A DNA stretch of 5,339 nt. It comes from JADJLQ01 sp034439915 (lineage in GTDB: Bacteria > Bacteroidota > Bacteroidia > Chitinophagales > Saprospiraceae). Below, piece after piece: positions 4,686 to 5,339 of the stretch; within the stretch, counting starts at the first letter, position 1, and each line of letters begins with the position of its first letter. The translations under genes were made by a program, and so were the position numbers. The stretch covers positions 1 to 5,339 of the forward strand of contig JAWXBI010000026.1 in assembly GCA_034439915.1 (NCBI GenBank), written 5' to 3'. A model generated the notes under the pieces. The model ran no database searches. It was not told the origin of the DNA and worked only from the letters and a program-made list of their open reading frames with translations.

Positions 4686-5339
4686 CTACAAAAACAAATC
4701 CGGCATCAAAGGTGAAGCGGGATCCACTGCATAACCACTAAAATCAAAAATCCCGGCTTCGTTTAAGATATCTTCATCAATACAAAACCTTCCAGAACAA
4801 GTCGCGGCAGTGTGCTGGAAGATATAATAAGCAGCTTCTGCCACGATTTCCGGTTTGCGGGACATCCGCATCATCTGGTCACCACCGAGAATGTTTTGTA
4901 CTGCTGCAGTTGCAATGGTTGTTTTTGGCCAAAGGGCATTGACAGCAATTTTGTTTTTAAATTCTTCAGCCCAGCCGAGGACACACATACTCATATTGTA
5001 TTTACTCAGGGTATAAGCCAGGTGCTGCCCAAACCACCTGGGATCCATATTAATCGGTGGAGATAAAACCAGGATATGTGGATGAGTAGACTTTTTTAAA
5101 TGGGGCAAGGCATATTTCGTCACCATAAAACTACCCCGCACATTGATTTGGTGCATCAGGTCATATCGCTTCATTTCTGTATTAGGGGTATCCGTTAATT
5201 GAATGGCGCTGGCATTATGAATGAGTAGGTCAATACCCCCAAACGTTTCTACCGTTTTGGCAATAGCTCCAGCCACCTGGTCTTCAAAACGGATATCCAC
5301 TTGCAAAGGCAATGCTTTGCCCCCCGCTGCTTCAATTTC
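4686..5339 (-). CDS. short-chain dehydrogenase, HSDL2-like (N-terminus outside window)
   Basis: A partial NAD(P)-dependent oxidoreductase: the frame stays open through the right edge, where it reads EIEAAGGKALPLQVDIR. The TTG codon at 5310-5312 is therefore an internal leucine and not a start. 217 residues are visible; about 50-60, including the TGxxxGIG cofactor motif, should lie beyond the edge. In visible numbering, NAS is at 42-44 (the SDR NNAG position), the catalytic serine is probably Ser93 in LSPP, and Tyr109-x-x-x-Lys113 (YTLSK) is the catalytic pair. LSPPINMDPRWFGQHLAYT and the ending SGRFCIDEDILNEAG...DPASPLMPDLFL are characteristic of the HSDL2-like branch, here without the C-terminal SCP2 domain of the animal protein. 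The substrate is unknown; a lipid or acyl-CoA link is suggested only by the eukaryotic relative. No neighbour on this strand indicates a pathway. Confidence 0.9.
   Translation of the reverse strand, partial: EIEAAGGKALPLQVDIRFEDQVAGAIAKTVETFGGIDLLIHNASAIQLTDTPNTEMKRYDLMHQINVRGSFMVTKYALPHLKKSTHPHILVLSPPINMDPRWFGQHLAYTLSKYNMSMCVLGWAEEFKNKIAVNALWPKTTIATAAVQNILGGDQMMRMSRKPEIVAEAAYYIFQHTAATCSGRFCIDEDILNEAGIFDFSGYAVDPASPLMPDLFL

Noticed and set aside
5310..5312. TTG as start codon of the SDR
   Set aside because: The frame continues upstream to the window edge with typical SDR sequence (EIEAAGGKA), so this is an internal leucine of a gene cut by the edge.

Overview
The window looks like ordinary chromosome from a member of the Bacteroidota, perhaps of the Saprospiria/Chitinophagia type. 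The reasons are the Bacteroidota-type ArgG and ArgC sequences, the gene order GNAT acyltransferase - argG - argC, A/T-rich leaders without clear Shine-Dalgarno sequences, and promoter candidates of the TTG...TAnnTTTG type. I see no phage, insertion sequence, CRISPR array, rRNA or tRNA.

Layout, left to right. Positions 1-156 are non-coding and hold a six-copy 7-bp tandem repeat (GTCAGNN) and a weak hairpin. A DUF1801/YdeI-OmdA type protein lies on the minus strand at 157-780. An intergenic stretch follows with a 31-codon lysine-rich small gene on the plus strand (953-1048) and a good Bacteroidota promoter match in front of it. Next comes the main block, a three-gene minus-strand arginine operon read right to left: a GNAT-family probable N-acylglutamate synthase (3299-3940), argG (2119-3312, overlapping the GNAT gene by 14 bp) and argC (1099-2064). 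The 305-bp gap at 3941-4245 holds the probable operon promoter and several dyad symmetries that could be operators. A small exported DUF2541-like protein is on the plus strand (4246-4635). The window ends inside a minus-strand short-chain dehydrogenase related to HSDL2 (4686 to the right edge), whose N-terminus lies outside; a hairpin fills the gap between these two convergent genes.

How the genes work together. The GNAT enzyme would acylate glutamate (acetyl or succinyl is not readable from sequence), ArgC would reduce the acylglutamyl-phosphate to the semialdehyde, and ArgG would later join citrulline to aspartate. argB, argD, the carbamoyltransferase, the deacylase, argH and argR are not in the window. 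The flanking genes (DUF1801/OmdA, small Lys-rich peptide, DUF2541, SDR) have no evident link to arginine synthesis.

I did not find a clearly novel system. The points most worth a second look are the arginine-operon GNAT with its C-terminal cysteine cluster, the NCGC form of the ArgC active site, the heptamer repeat, the dyads upstream of the operon, and the tiny Lys-rich gene.
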